Below are positions 7,356 to 14,948 of a stretch of 64,000 nucleotides of DNA, piece after piece. How positions within the stretch are numbered: the first letter of the stretch is position 1; each line of letters begins with the position of its first letter. This stretch comes from JBQKLI01 sp012798975 (lineage in GTDB: Bacteria > Bacillota > Clostridia > Tissierellales > Peptoniphilaceae): assembly GCF_052116305.1 (NCBI RefSeq), contig NZ_JBQKLI010000011.1:1-64000 (forward strand), in the 5' to 3' direction. Position numbers and translations under genes: made by a program. The notes beneath the pieces are model-generated. The model had not been told where the DNA came from. It worked only from the letters and a program-made list of their open reading frames with translations, and did not search any database.

Positions 7356-7886
7356 ATGAAAGATGCATTATACACTCCTGAAGAACTTGGGGAAATCTTA
7401 AAAATTTCTAAATATACTGTTTATGAAATGATAAAACGAGGAGATTTGGAGGCTCACCGTATCGGAAGAAGCTTAAGAATTTCCGAACAGCAGCTAGATC
7501 GCTTCTTAAAAAAACAAGGCAGCGGCAGAAATGTTCTAAGCGGCACTGTAAAGGATACGGATAGCGGGAAAGCATTTCTTATCAACGGACTTGAGATTTT
7601 AGTTTCGACTCCTTTAGCAGGGGATGTCCAGATTCATATCCCCCCTGAAGCGATCTTTCTTTCCAATGAAAAAGTTCATACTACTGCACGAAACTGCTTT
7701 AAAGGTATTGTCACTTCTACAACGGAAGAAGAGAATCAGGTATTTGTGACCCTATATCTTCCTTCTGATGCTGGGGGTCTTTCTATAGATGCTTCTATTA
7801 CAAAATCTTCTTTAAAAGAGTTTGATATCCGTATTGACAAAGAACTCTATCTTTTCTTTAAAGTAATGAGTGTAGAAGTTTTCTAA
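7356..7886 (+). CDS. Molybdate-responsive regulator with excisionase-type HTH and TOBE domain
   Basis: A 176-residue protein. The N-terminal 55 residues form an excisionase/MerR-like helix-turn-helix (YTPEELGEILKISKYTVYEMIKRGDL...RIGRSLRI). The rest resembles molybdate-binding TOBE/Mop domains (SGTVKDTDSGKAFLINGLEI and a second repeat from about residue 115, CFKGIVTSTTEEENQVFVTL). The ATG at 7356 has GAAAGGAAGG upstream and gives a protein that starts at the HTH. It is divergent from modABC and likely controls it, as ModE does in proteobacteria. DNA-binding and ligand roles are inferred. Confidence 0.8.
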   Translation: MKDALYTPEELGEILKISKYTVYEMIKRGDLEAHRIGRSLRISEQQLDRFLKKQGSGRNVLSGTVKDTDSGKAFLINGLEILVSTPLAGDVQIHIPPEAIFLSNEKVHTTARNCFKGIVTSTTEEENQVFVTLYLPSDAGGLSIDASITKSSLKEFDIRIDKELYLFFKVMSVEVF

Positions 7887-7976
7887 CTCCTTATCTTTTT
7901 CTTTAAATAATGCTTGCAATATGATAGGATACCTTTATAATATATTTTATAAGAATAACAATGGAGAGAAAAAACT

Positions 7977-8993
7977 ATGAAAAGTATCAATCAAGAAATT
8001 TCCCATCTCGATCCGAAAGAGAATATTAAAATCCTTACGATTTTAGAAGGGGAAGGCTTAGGAACAAAGGCCATTTATAAAGATAATACTCTTTTTCAAA
8101 CCGATGGGAACCGAGATTATTTTGCCGGTTTAGAAAATTCTATTAAAGATATTCAAAAAAGCAGAAAGCTTGAACTGGAAGACCAGACTCTTATATTAGA
8201 AGTTCTAAATCCGGATATTAATGTGATTATCTTCGGAGCAGGCCATGTTTCCCTGCCTGTAATCAAATTACTAAAAGAGATGGAAATGCATGTAACCGTT
8301 TATGACGACAGAGAAGGTTTCGACGAATGGGCTTACGGTGCAGGAGCAGATAAAGTGGTCATCGGAAACTATGATGAACTTACAAAAAGTATTGAAAGCG
8401 ATGAAAATACATACTTTATTATCGTAACTCAAGGACATTCCTCCGACGAAGTTTGCCTTGAGAATATTATCGAAAAACCTTTCGGCTATATAGGAATGAT
8501 CGGAAGCCGCCATCGTATCCGCCATTATCATGAACGTTTTTTAGAAAAGGGATTTACGGAAGAACAGTGGGAAAAAATACACACCCCTATCGGACTTCCC
8601 ATCAAAGCCAATACTCCTTTTGAAATCGCAGTATCCATCCTTGCAGAAATCATTCAAGTGAAAAATACAAAAGTTACGGAAAAAGGATATATCTCAAAAA
8701 TCGTCGAAATCATGCAGGAAAACCCGGAAGGGGAATACGTTATGGCGACTGTAGTTGAGAGAAGAGGCTCAGCTCCAAGAGATCTAGGTGCTAAAATGTT
8801 GGTAGCAGCAAACGGCGAGTTTTATGGAACTGTAGGGGGCGGAAAGATGGAAAGACGAGTTTTGGACGAAGCAAAGGAAGTTATGAAAACCGGCTCTCCC
8901 CTTTTCCATTACCATGACATGACCAATGTAGAAGCATGGGAAACCAGCAGTGTCTGCGGCGGCAAGATGAGAGTTTTTATAGAGAAGATGTAA
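7977..8993 (+). CDS. XdhC/CoxI-family Mo-hydroxylase maturation protein
   Basis: A 338-residue member of the XdhC family, which inserts or sulfurates the molybdenum cofactor of hydroxylases. A Rossmann domain (VIIFGAGHVSLPVIKLL, then VTVYDDREGF) is at about 82-215. The classical XdhC_CoxI domain (VVERRGSAPRDLGAKMLV, GTVGGGKMERRV, SSVCGGKMRVFIE) follows at about 250-338. In usual XdhC proteins the CoxI domain comes first, so the order is swapped or the N-terminal 80 residues are a degenerate first copy. The neighbours (molybdate import, YqeC) support a molybdenum/selenium hydroxylase role, but no hydroxylase gene lies in the window. Confidence 0.85.
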   Translation: MKSINQEISHLDPKENIKILTILEGEGLGTKAIYKDNTLFQTDGNRDYFAGLENSIKDIQKSRKLELEDQTLILEVLNPDINVIIFGAGHVSLPVIKLLKEMEMHVTVYDDREGFDEWAYGAGADKVVIGNYDELTKSIESDENTYFIIVTQGHSSDEVCLENIIEKPFGYIGMIGSRHRIRHYHERFLEKGFTEEQWEKIHTPIGLPIKANTPFEIAVSILAEIIQVKNTKVTEKGYISKIVEIMQENPEGEYVMATVVERRGSAPRDLGAKMLVAANGEFYGTVGGGKMERRVLDEAKEVMKTGSPLFHYHDMTNVEAWETSSVCGGKMRVFIEKM

Positions 8994-8995
8994 GA

Positions 8996-9074
8996 GATAG
9001 GCAGGATGCCTTCGGCACCTAGGCATTAGGCGGGATCCCTCAGGGACCCAGGCAGGATCGCTTCGCGGCCTAGG
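8996..9074 (+). repeat. Hairpin repeat array G, left arm
   Basis: Three units: TGCC-ttc-GGCA, TCCC-tca-GGGA and a CGC/GCG-type hairpin. It starts 3 bp after the xdhC-family stop. The TCCC/GGGA stem is unique to this copy and is a clear compensatory variant of the other stems. Confidence 0.85.
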
Positions 9075-9077
9075 AAA

Positions 9078-9130
9078 AGACATAAAAATGGAGATGAAGA
9101 CTTGTAGTCTTCATCTCCATTTTTATGTCT
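9078..9130. terminator. 25-bp perfect palindrome, probable bidirectional terminator
   Basis: Two 25-base arms (9078-9102 and 9106-9130) are perfectly complementary with a TGT loop. The base of the stem is A/T-rich (ACATAAAAATGG). It lies between the convergent xdhC-family and ndk genes and between the two arms of array G. Perfect symmetry suits termination from both sides. Confidence 0.8.
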
Positions 9131-9213
9131 ACCTGACCGCCGCAAGGTGTGTCGCCTAGAGCCTGGCTGCCTTTAGGCATGCCGCCTGGGTTGCTTTAGC
9201 AATCCCGCCTATC
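9131..9213 (-). repeat. Hairpin repeat array G, right arm
   Basis: Units in the inverted orientation: CGCC-type, TGCC-ttta-GGCA and TTGC-ttta-GCAA. It ends 3 bp behind the ndk stop. Stem sequences differ from those of the left arm although the framework (AGGCGG...CCAGGC) is kept. Confidence 0.85.
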
Positions 9214-9216
9214 TTT

Positions 9217-9612
9217 CTAGAACCAAAGATTCAACTCTCTTTCAGCGCTTTCTGGACAGTCGGAGGAGTGGACTGCATTTACGGATTTTGATAATGCGAA
9301 TCTGCCGCGGATGCTTCCTGCATCGGCTTCGAGTGGATTCGTTTTCCCGTTAAGTGTTCGAACGATTTGAATGGCACCTTCTCCTTGAATTTCCATAGCA
9401 CAGACTTTCCCGCTTGACATATACTCTACTAAACTTTCAAAAAAAGGTTTTTCTTTATGCTCTGCATAATGTTCTTCTAAAAGCTCTCTTGTTGGCAGAA
9501 TCAGCTTCATCTCTTCAACTGTTAAACCTTTTTCTTCATAGATGGAAATCAATTTCCCCATAAGTCCTCGTTTAACAATTTCAGGCTTTAACAATACTAA
9601 AGTCTTCTCCAT
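9217..9612 (-). CDS. ndk: Nucleoside diphosphate kinase
   Basis: A 131-residue enzyme that moves the gamma-phosphate of ATP to other nucleoside diphosphates through a phosphohistidine. The active-site segment NAVHSSDCPESAERE is at about 111-125. The nucleotide-contact region (LNGKTNPLEADAGSIRGRFA) precedes it. Length and start (MEKTLVLLKPE) match the family. It is transcribed alone towards the palindrome at 9078-9130. Confidence 0.95.
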   Translation of the reverse strand: MEKTLVLLKPEIVKRGLMGKLISIYEEKGLTVEEMKLILPTRELLEEHYAEHKEKPFFESLVEYMSSGKVCAMEIQGEGAIQIVRTLNGKTNPLEADAGSIRGRFALSKSVNAVHSSDCPESAERELNLWF

Positions 9613-9679
9613 TTTTCTCTCCTATCTCCTATTAAATTATGTATAAATGCATATACAAATTTAGTTTATCATAATTGAT

Positions 9680-9722
9680 GGGAAGTGTGGAGTATAAGAG
9701 GGGGAGGGGGAGGGAATAGTAG
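9680..9722. repeat. G+A-rich dispersed tract
   Basis: GGGAAGTGTGGAGT followed by runs of GGGGGA. It is similar to the purine tracts at 111-152 and 43683-43735 and to the complement of 10026-10062. Confidence 0.45.
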
Positions 9723-9982
9723 AAACATGAAGCTTGGTTCTTTTCTGTTAAAAAAACAGAAAACACCATTTAAGCCATAATTTTTACAATTTAGCAGTAA
9801 ATGCTAAAATTAAGATAAATCGATTATTTGCTTATCTGTATATTTTTAGAATGAATTATTATTTTTATTAATCTTTTAAAAATCTTTTTAATCTTGTAAA
9901 AATCCTATACATAATCCCTTCCGGATAACTCAGAATCTGTTCATTTCATTCCCTGCTTTATATTAAACTTTCTTCCATTTTT

Positions 9983-10023
9983 TCAAAAAAAAGGAAGGTG
10001 CCGTTCTTGCACTTTCCTTCCTT
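9983..10023 (-). terminator. Terminator of the lipoprotein gene
   Basis: On the minus strand GGAAAGTGC, a 7-base loop and GCACCTTCC are followed by eight T residues. It lies about 55 bp behind the stop at 10079. Confidence 0.75.
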
Positions 10024-10025
10024 AA

Positions 10026-10062
10026 CTCCCCTCTCCCCTCTTTCACACTACACACTTTCTTT
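10026..10062. repeat. Pyrimidine-rich dispersed tract
   Basis: ACTCCCCTCTCCCCTCTTTC then ACACTACACACTTTC. Its reverse complement (AGAAAGTGTG...GAGGGGAG) matches the tract at 43683-43735. Confidence 0.45.
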
Positions 10063-10078
10063 TTAAGCTCTTTCTTTT

Positions 10079-10912
10079 TTATTGCGCTCTCATTTCTGCA
10101 TTCTTTGCTTCATCCGGGATGGTGATGGATTCTACATTATCGAAGCCTGTGTAGTTCATTAACACATTCATAGTCATATCCAGGCTTTGAGGCTCTACTC
10201 CTTCTACTCCCAAGTCGATCTCCATTTTCATATTTGGAACATTGACTACAGCTTGTACTGGAAGAAGAGTTTCTTTATCGTAATAGTAGGTTGTGTTTAC
10301 TTTCATATCTTCATTAAACTTCATGTTCTGTCCATCTACAGGGGTGTTCGCTGTCATACTGCTGATGGCTTCTGCTGGAAGCGTTCCTGTAATGGTATAG
10401 ACCTCCTTGCCGCCAACTTCTGCTGTTTCTTCCTGTAAGGTAAAGGCATCTTTGTTTTGTTCCAGCATTCTGGACATAGAGTCTTCCATATTCACACCCT
10501 TTGAATCTTTCAATGAAACCACATCTTTTGTCCACTTGTCGGCGATGTTTGAATACGTGATCAGTTCGTCTTTGTTCTCAGGATTTTGTTCCGTGAACAT
10601 TTTCATTTTCATCTGCTGCTGATCGTTTCCTTGAGAAGAGGTTCCTAAGTCCATCGTCATATCCAATTCCGTCAGCATATTTTCTGTAATCTGTTTCATA
10701 TTGCCTGCAGCGTTTGTTTTCAAACTTTGGCCTGCTATATTCATGGTCATATCCATCGTATATTCGGCGGTGTAAGACGTTTTCTTTTTTAGTTCTTCTT
10801 GAGATTTTGTTACTAGCTCCTGTGCATTTTCCGGTTTGCTTATCCCTTGGCATCCTGCAGAGATACCGATAACCAAAGCCAGCATAAGTATTATTTTTAT
10901 ATATTTTTTCAT
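10079..10912 (-). CDS. Lipoprotein of unknown function
   Basis: A 277-residue lipoprotein. The signal peptide ends in IGISAGC (lipobox Cys 21). The mature part is rich in Met, Thr and Glu and built of amphipathic beta-strand-like segments (YTAEYTMDMTMNIAGQ, GNMKQITENMLTELDMTMDLG, YYYDKETLLPVQAVVNVPNMKMEI). This resembles the half-barrel lipoproteins of the LolA/LppX type, which bind lipids or sense envelope state. I assign it only by this overall look. It is monocistronic with its own terminator. The ATG follows GGAGGGATTAGT. Confidence 0.7.
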   Translation of the reverse strand: MKKYIKIILMLALVIGISAGCQGISKPENAQELVTKSQEELKKKTSYTAEYTMDMTMNIAGQSLKTNAAGNMKQITENMLTELDMTMDLGTSSQGNDQQQMKMKMFTEQNPENKDELITYSNIADKWTKDVVSLKDSKGVNMEDSMSRMLEQNKDAFTLQEETAEVGGKEVYTITGTLPAEAISSMTANTPVDGQNMKFNEDMKVNTTYYYDKETLLPVQAVVNVPNMKMEIDLGVEGVEPQSLDMTMNVLMNYTGFDNVESITIPDEAKNAEMRAQ

Positions 10913-11032
10913 ACTAATCCCTCCTATTTTGATTATTATAACATAGAAATCAATGTCTTCTCTTGATGCAGAGAATCTCTTATCGCTATAATCTATTTTT
11001 TTCAGTATACTATCTTTAAGGATGGTGATTCT

Positions 11033-11503
11033 ATGTTGAATTTCTTAATACCAGGACATGATAATGTAAAGATCGAAAATATTTTAATTGATTTTAATGG
11101 AACTCTTGCAGTTGACGGAATCCTTCACGAAGGCATAGCGGATAAACTGGCTGAACTGTTTAAAATTGTTGATATTACTGTTGTTTCTGCCGATACCAAC
11201 TGTACTATAAAAGAGCAGCTCAAAAATGTTCCTATCGAAGTTCGGGCTTTCGATGGAAAGAATGTGTCAGAAGAAAAGAAAAATATTCTCAGACAATTAA
11301 ACCCAGTCCGAACTGCCGTTATCGGAAACGGGTTTAATGACCATAAAATGATGCGAGAAGCACGTGTTGCAATCGGCGTCATGGGAGAAGAAGGAATTTA
11401 CTCCAGCCTCTTTTCCTTTACAGATATCTGTGTGTCTAGTATCCACGACGCCTTGGATTTATTCTTAAAACCAAACCGCATTATCGCAACGATGCGGAAA
11501 TAA
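11033..11503 (+). CDS. HAD-family phosphatase, soluble P-type-ATPase-like
   Basis: A 156-residue HAD-superfamily protein. Motif I is DFNGTLAVDG (residues 22-31); the second Asp of soluble HAD phosphatases is replaced by Asn, and the look is closer to the DKTGT of P-type ATPases. Motif II is VVSADT, and motif III/IV is VIGNGFNDHKMMREA. This matches the soluble P-type-ATPase-like group (COG4087). The substrate is unknown. The ATG is preceded by AAGGATGGTG. It converges on yqeC. Confidence 0.8.
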   Translation: MLNFLIPGHDNVKIENILIDFNGTLAVDGILHEGIADKLAELFKIVDITVVSADTNCTIKEQLKNVPIEVRAFDGKNVSEEKKNILRQLNPVRTAVIGNGFNDHKMMREARVAIGVMGEEGIYSSLFSFTDICVSSIHDALDLFLKPNRIIATMRK

Positions 11504-11511
11504 CATTCAAA

Positions 11512-12255
11512 TTACTCCCCTATTAAACTCATTACCAGAATGTCTTTGATAGGGGCGTTTTTTTTCTGCACAATATTTCGTATCCTCTCTCCTCTTTCTC
11601 TAAGAATCAAGTCGTCGGCTTTATTTAGAATAAGTACTTTTTCTTTACCGGAAGCGTTTTTAAATAGTCCTTGGGGATGGAGAACAAGTTTAGCAACGAT
11701 CTCTTCGTCGATAAACTTTTCATCCTGAATGCCTAGAATTTTTTTGAATATTTCTACACGGTGAACATTCTCTTCTTCGATTTTCTTTCCTAGACTGTCT
11801 AGTCCAACCACCCCGATAACAAGGTCTGTCGTATAAGGGTTTAAAGGTTCGTCTTCCCTAGGAGCTTTGATCGGTTTTCTTCTGGCTCCGTCTGTTTCTA
11901 CTAGAATATGATCGAAGATATTCATGTCTTTCATTTTATCTATGAAAGACATTTCAACACCTTTCACTTTATCAATGCGTACCATTGAACCGATTAAGAC
12001 TGTGATTTTCCCAGATTCTGCAGAATTCTTTAGTATACTATGATCTTCTCTTATTTCTTCTTCTATTAAAAAGAAGTCATAGTCTCCTTCTTCCGGCATC
12101 ATCATGGCTGTGGTAGTCGTTACAAGAACTTTCCGTCCTTCTTCTGCAAGCTCTCTGGCTAAACGTTTCATCGTCGTTGTCTTGCCGCCGCCTCCTGCAA
12201 TGGAGATGACTTTTTTATCCCCTTCTATAATTTCCAGTCTCTTTGCTAGATTCAT
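11512..12255 (-). CDS. yqeC: Selenium cofactor biosynthesis protein YqeC
   Basis: A 247-residue P-loop protein. The nucleotide-binding loop is IAGGGGKTTTMKRLA (about 19-33), followed by VLVTTTTAMMMP. The segment LVETDGARRKPIKAP near residue 120 is typical of YqeC. YqeC is known as an accessory factor of selenium-dependent molybdenum hydroxylases. Together with the XdhC-family gene and modABC it suggests that this organism makes such an enzyme, although no hydroxylase gene is in view. The gene lies just downstream of the small protein at 12273-12710. Confidence 0.88.
   Translation of the reverse strand: MNLAKRLEIIEGDKKVISIAGGGGKTTTMKRLARELAEEGRKVLVTTTTAMMMPEEGDYDFFLIEEEIREDHSILKNSAESGKITVLIGSMVRIDKVKGVEMSFIDKMKDMNIFDHILVETDGARRKPIKAPREDEPLNPYTTDLVIGVVGLDSLGKKIEEENVHRVEIFKKILGIQDEKFIDEEIVAKLVLHPQGLFKNASGKEKVLILNKADDLILRERGERIRNIVQKKNAPIKDILVMSLIGE
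11517..11566 (+). terminator. Possible terminator of the HAD gene
   Basis: CCCCTAT and ATAGGGG arms, separated by a long loop, are followed by CG and eight T residues. It overlaps the 3' end of yqeC on the other strand, so part of the sequence is constrained by coding. Confidence 0.4.
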
Positions 12256-12272
12256 ATCTTCTCCCTCTGAGA

Positions 12273-12710
12273 TTATAATTCCTTTTCTAATTTTTCAAGT
12301 CCTATGCGGACCGTAGTGGAGTAATATAGAATGCGTTCTTCCAGTCCAGATGCTTCCATCTCGTAAAAATAGTCGGCAATATTTTCATCTATTCCCAACT
12401 CCTCAGCCAGTTCTTTAACTTTTCGGCTATAGGGATTGTCTTTGTTTTTGCTGGTGAACACTCCATAAGAATATAATCCCAGCATATAGCTGTTTGTATG
12501 ATAGGGTGATTTTGACCCTAAACTGATTACTGCTAAATCTTCGTCCCTTAAATCCTTTTCGATTTCCAGCTGGATCCAGAGAGGTTCTGCCTGTGATCTA
12601 AATTCTGCTTCGAACTCTTCCGCCTTATGGGAAAAGGCTCTCGAATAAATATTTTTAAACCCAACTAAATTTCCTAATTTGTAACTCATAAACAACTCAT
12701 TATTTCTCAT
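12273..12710 (-). CDS. Conserved hypothetical protein
   Basis: A 145-residue acidic, probably soluble protein with no membrane segment or signal peptide. It is mainly helical by composition (KAEEFEAEFRSQAEPLWIQLEIEKDL; EERILYYSTTVRIGLEKLEKEL). I do not recognise a family. An upstream ATG at 12728 exists, but the AAGGAG site lies between it and the second ATG at 12710, so translation should start MRNNELFMSYK. It is 17 bp ahead of yqeC and probably cotranscribed with it; a role in the same selenium/molybdenum process is possible. Confidence 0.6.
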   Translation of the reverse strand: MRNNELFMSYKLGNLVGFKNIYSRAFSHKAEEFEAEFRSQAEPLWIQLEIEKDLRDEDLAVISLGSKSPYHTNSYMLGLYSYGVFTSKNKDNPYSRKVKELAEELGIDENIADYFYEMEASGLEERILYYSTTVRIGLEKLEKEL

Positions 12711-12724
12711 AAAATACTCCTTAT

Positions 12725-12754
12725 GCAAAAACCCGGAGGCAATCGCTCCGAGTT
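12725..12754 (-). terminator. Terminator of the pirin gene
   Basis: On the minus strand AACTCGGAG and CTCCGGGTT arms with a short loop are followed by TTTTT. It is 11 bp behind the pirin stop. Confidence 0.8.
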
Positions 12755-12764
12755 CTCTTCAAAA

Positions 12765-13757
12765 TTATTCTTTAGGATTTTCCCCTCTGCTGGAAACTCT
12801 TCCGGTTCCTACTTCATGAAGCGGATCTCTCTCATCCCAAGGCCATCCGCCGTATTGATTTTCCCAATAATCCCGGTATCCCTGTAGGACTTCTTCCATT
12901 GTATTCATAATCATCGGTCCATCGTTGATAATCGGTTCATTCAAAGGTTCTGCTTCTAAAAGCAGCAGTCTTGAAGGGCTGTCTTCTGTTCGAATCACAA
13001 AATCAGCGTCTCCTTTTAACTTCAGACTTCTTTTGCCTTCCACTTTATCCTCATCGATAAATACATATTCTCCTTCATAAGGATATAGATTACGATTCAA
13101 CGTTGAACTAACACCGTTGATAGCTACTTCGGAATTCGGAGCTAAATCTAACAGAAGGATTCTAAAATGACTTCTTTCATCGTATGCCCAAGAGCTTTCT
13201 GTCGCTTTTGGCCCTTCTTCTCCGTTAAAATTCCCAGTGATGACTTTGACTTTCACTCCATCTTTCTCAACTACTGGAATATCTTCTCTCCAAAACATTT
13301 TATAATCGCAGTCTACTAATTTGTTCCAGCTTGGCAAACTTAGCCATAGTTGGAACAGTTCTGTACGATTCGGCTTGTTGATATTAACTAAAGGAAACAT
13401 TTCTGTGTGGCGGATGCCGTTTCCTGCCGTCATCCACTGCACATCTCCTGCTGAATATCTTCCATGATCTCCATGGGAGTCATGATGGTCCACCCATCCG
13501 TCTAAAACAATAGATACTGTTTCGAATCCTCTATGGCTATGAACCGGGAATCCTGGTCTGCGGTCGCCGTAATACAGTCTAAAATCCAGATCATGATCTA
13601 AATCTTTCCCTGGAGTATGACCTTCCATATCTTCTTTTTTTACCTGCTCGATGCCATCACCCTCGGGGTAATAGTCAATATGATGAAATTTCCCAACCCA
13701 AGGATCTCTGGGATTCTCTCTAAATGTAAACTCGTTATTTTCAATAATCGCTGACAT
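12765..13757 (-). CDS. Pirin-family protein
   Basis: A 330-residue bicupin. The metal-binding N-terminal cupin is clear: RPGFPVHSHRGFETVSIVLDG (about 69-89) and the later GIRHTE carry the conserved His and Glu ligands. The pirin C-terminal domain follows (PYEGEYVFIDEDKVEG; LLLLEAEPLNEPI). Some pirins have quercetin dioxygenase activity; the physiological role in anaerobes is unclear. It is a single gene with its own terminator. Confidence 0.9.
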   Translation of the reverse strand: MSAIIENNEFTFRENPRDPWVGKFHHIDYYPEGDGIEQVKKEDMEGHTPGKDLDHDLDFRLYYGDRRPGFPVHSHRGFETVSIVLDGWVDHHDSHGDHGRYSAGDVQWMTAGNGIRHTEMFPLVNINKPNRTELFQLWLSLPSWNKLVDCDYKMFWREDIPVVEKDGVKVKVITGNFNGEEGPKATESSWAYDERSHFRILLLDLAPNSEVAINGVSSTLNRNLYPYEGEYVFIDEDKVEGKRSLKLKGDADFVIRTEDSPSRLLLLEAEPLNEPIINDGPMIMNTMEEVLQGYRDYWENQYGGWPWDERDPLHEVGTGRVSSRGENPKE

Positions 13758-13869
13758 GATTACATCCTTTCTATTTTCTATCGTTCATATTTAATTCATT
13801 CATATATACATTACAATTATATTTACCCAAGATATTTTGAATAAATCGAATTCATCTCTTTGAAAGACT

Positions 13870-14298
13870 TCAATCCTTACCTTTCCATTTCATAAGATAC
13901 TCTTCTTCTCCCGTATCTACATCCTGCTGTACTTTTATACAGGAAAAACCCTCTCCTAGATAAAAATGGATCGCATCTTTGTTTTTCTTATACACATAAG
14001 CTCTTAATTTCTTTCGTTTTGATTTCGCCTTTTTCATCAGCTTCTTGCCAATCCCTTTAAACTGCCATTTTTTATCCACAAAAAGACCTTCTATCCTATT
14101 ATTCTTCAATCCGATAAAACCTCTGATATGATCTTCTTTTTCATAGATATACACCTCGGCATTTCGAATTTCTTTTTCCACTTCCGATGCCATCTTGATC
14201 CAATAGTCTTTTTCTATAAAGGAATGGGCTTTTATATTCTGCTCCAGCCAGATTTCCATCACTTCAGGAATATCTTTCTTTTTTAACTTCCGCACCAT
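13870..14298 (-). CDS. GNAT N-acetyltransferase
   Basis: A 142-residue GNAT-fold protein. The acetyl-CoA pyrophosphate loop is VDKKWQFKGIGKKLMKKAKSK (about 74-94). Motif B is YVYKKNKDAIHFYLGEGF, and the N-terminal GNAT strand is VRKLKKKDIPEVMEIWLE. The substrate is unknown. The binding site (GAGGGGG) is 13 bases ahead of the ATG, somewhat far, but no better start is visible. Confidence 0.85.
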   Translation of the reverse strand: MVRKLKKKDIPEVMEIWLEQNIKAHSFIEKDYWIKMASEVEKEIRNAEVYIYEKEDHIRGFIGLKNNRIEGLFVDKKWQFKGIGKKLMKKAKSKRKKLRAYVYKKNKDAIHFYLGEGFSCIKVQQDVDTGEEEYLMKWKGKD

Positions 14299-14407
14299 TT
14301 ACAACACCATCCCCCTCTTCTGTTTAGGAATAATACTACTTTATATTATATACCAAATAAGAAGGGAAGGTAATGAACAGAAGAACCCGCTCTTTAAACC
14401 GTCTTCA

Positions 14408-14872
14408 TTACGATTTCTCTTTAATTACGCTGAAAGAACCGTCTCCTTCCATAATACCGTATTTTATATTTTCTTCGCTGACTTCTCCATGTTCCCGCAA
14501 TATTTCATAGAGTTCTTTTTTAGATAGTTTCAATTTCTCTAAGCTGTCCTGCTTTATTTCCCCTTTGTAAATCACCATCACAGGATTAGCGGATACTTTA
14601 TCTCTTAAAGCTGGAGAATAAAACATAATCATATCTAAAATCTTATTGGCAAGAAAAATAGCTATGAAAGCTATCCCTCCTCCAAATATCGTCTCATTTC
14701 CTCCCAGCATAGAAGGGGCTGTCAATTCTGCTATTAAAAGAACAAAAACAAGATCTGGCACACTTAAGTTCCCCATCTCTTTTCGCCCAAAAAAACGTAT
14801 AATAAATACAATTAAAAGATATAATCCAACCGTCCTTAGAACTATTCCGCCATACTCTATTAAAACTTCCAT
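14408..14872 (-). CDS. DUF421 (YetF-like) membrane protein
   Basis: A 154-residue protein with three N-terminal membrane helices and the signature FFGRKEMGNLSVPDLVFVLLIAELTAPSML of the YetF/DUF421 family. A short cytoplasmic domain follows (NPVMVIYKGEIKQDSLEKLKLSKKELYEILREHG). The YetF C-terminal domain is shortened here. Relatives occur in spore-forming and other Firmicutes; biochemical function is unknown. The ATG follows TTGGAGGAAAAGA. Confidence 0.85.
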   Translation of the reverse strand: MEVLIEYGGIVLRTVGLYLLIVFIIRFFGRKEMGNLSVPDLVFVLLIAELTAPSMLGGNETIFGGGIAFIAIFLANKILDMIMFYSPALRDKVSANPVMVIYKGEIKQDSLEKLKLSKKELYEILREHGEVSEENIKYGIMEGDGSFSVIKEKS

Positions 14873-14901
14873 TCTTTTCCTCCAACTCTTTTTTAAAGAA
14901 C

Positions 14902-14933
14902 AAAATAACAGAGGGGTTTTCCTCTGTTATTTT
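14902..14933 (-). terminator. Terminator between SDR and DUF421 genes
   Basis: Two 13-base arms (AAAATAACAGAGG and its complement) with a short loop. The stem ends in A/T on both sides, so it can work in either direction. It is 15 bp behind the SDR stop. Confidence 0.75.
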
Positions 14934-14948
14934 AGTGCTTCTTTTAAA

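Larger units (their letters stand above)
9613..10078. other. 466-bp intergenic region without gene
   Basis: No open frame with a ribosome site was found. It holds a G-rich purine tract (9680-9722), a small A/T hairpin near 9743-9760, the terminator of the lipoprotein gene (9983-10023) and a pyrimidine tract (10026-10062) that is the reverse complement of the purine tract family. Confidence 0.5.
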
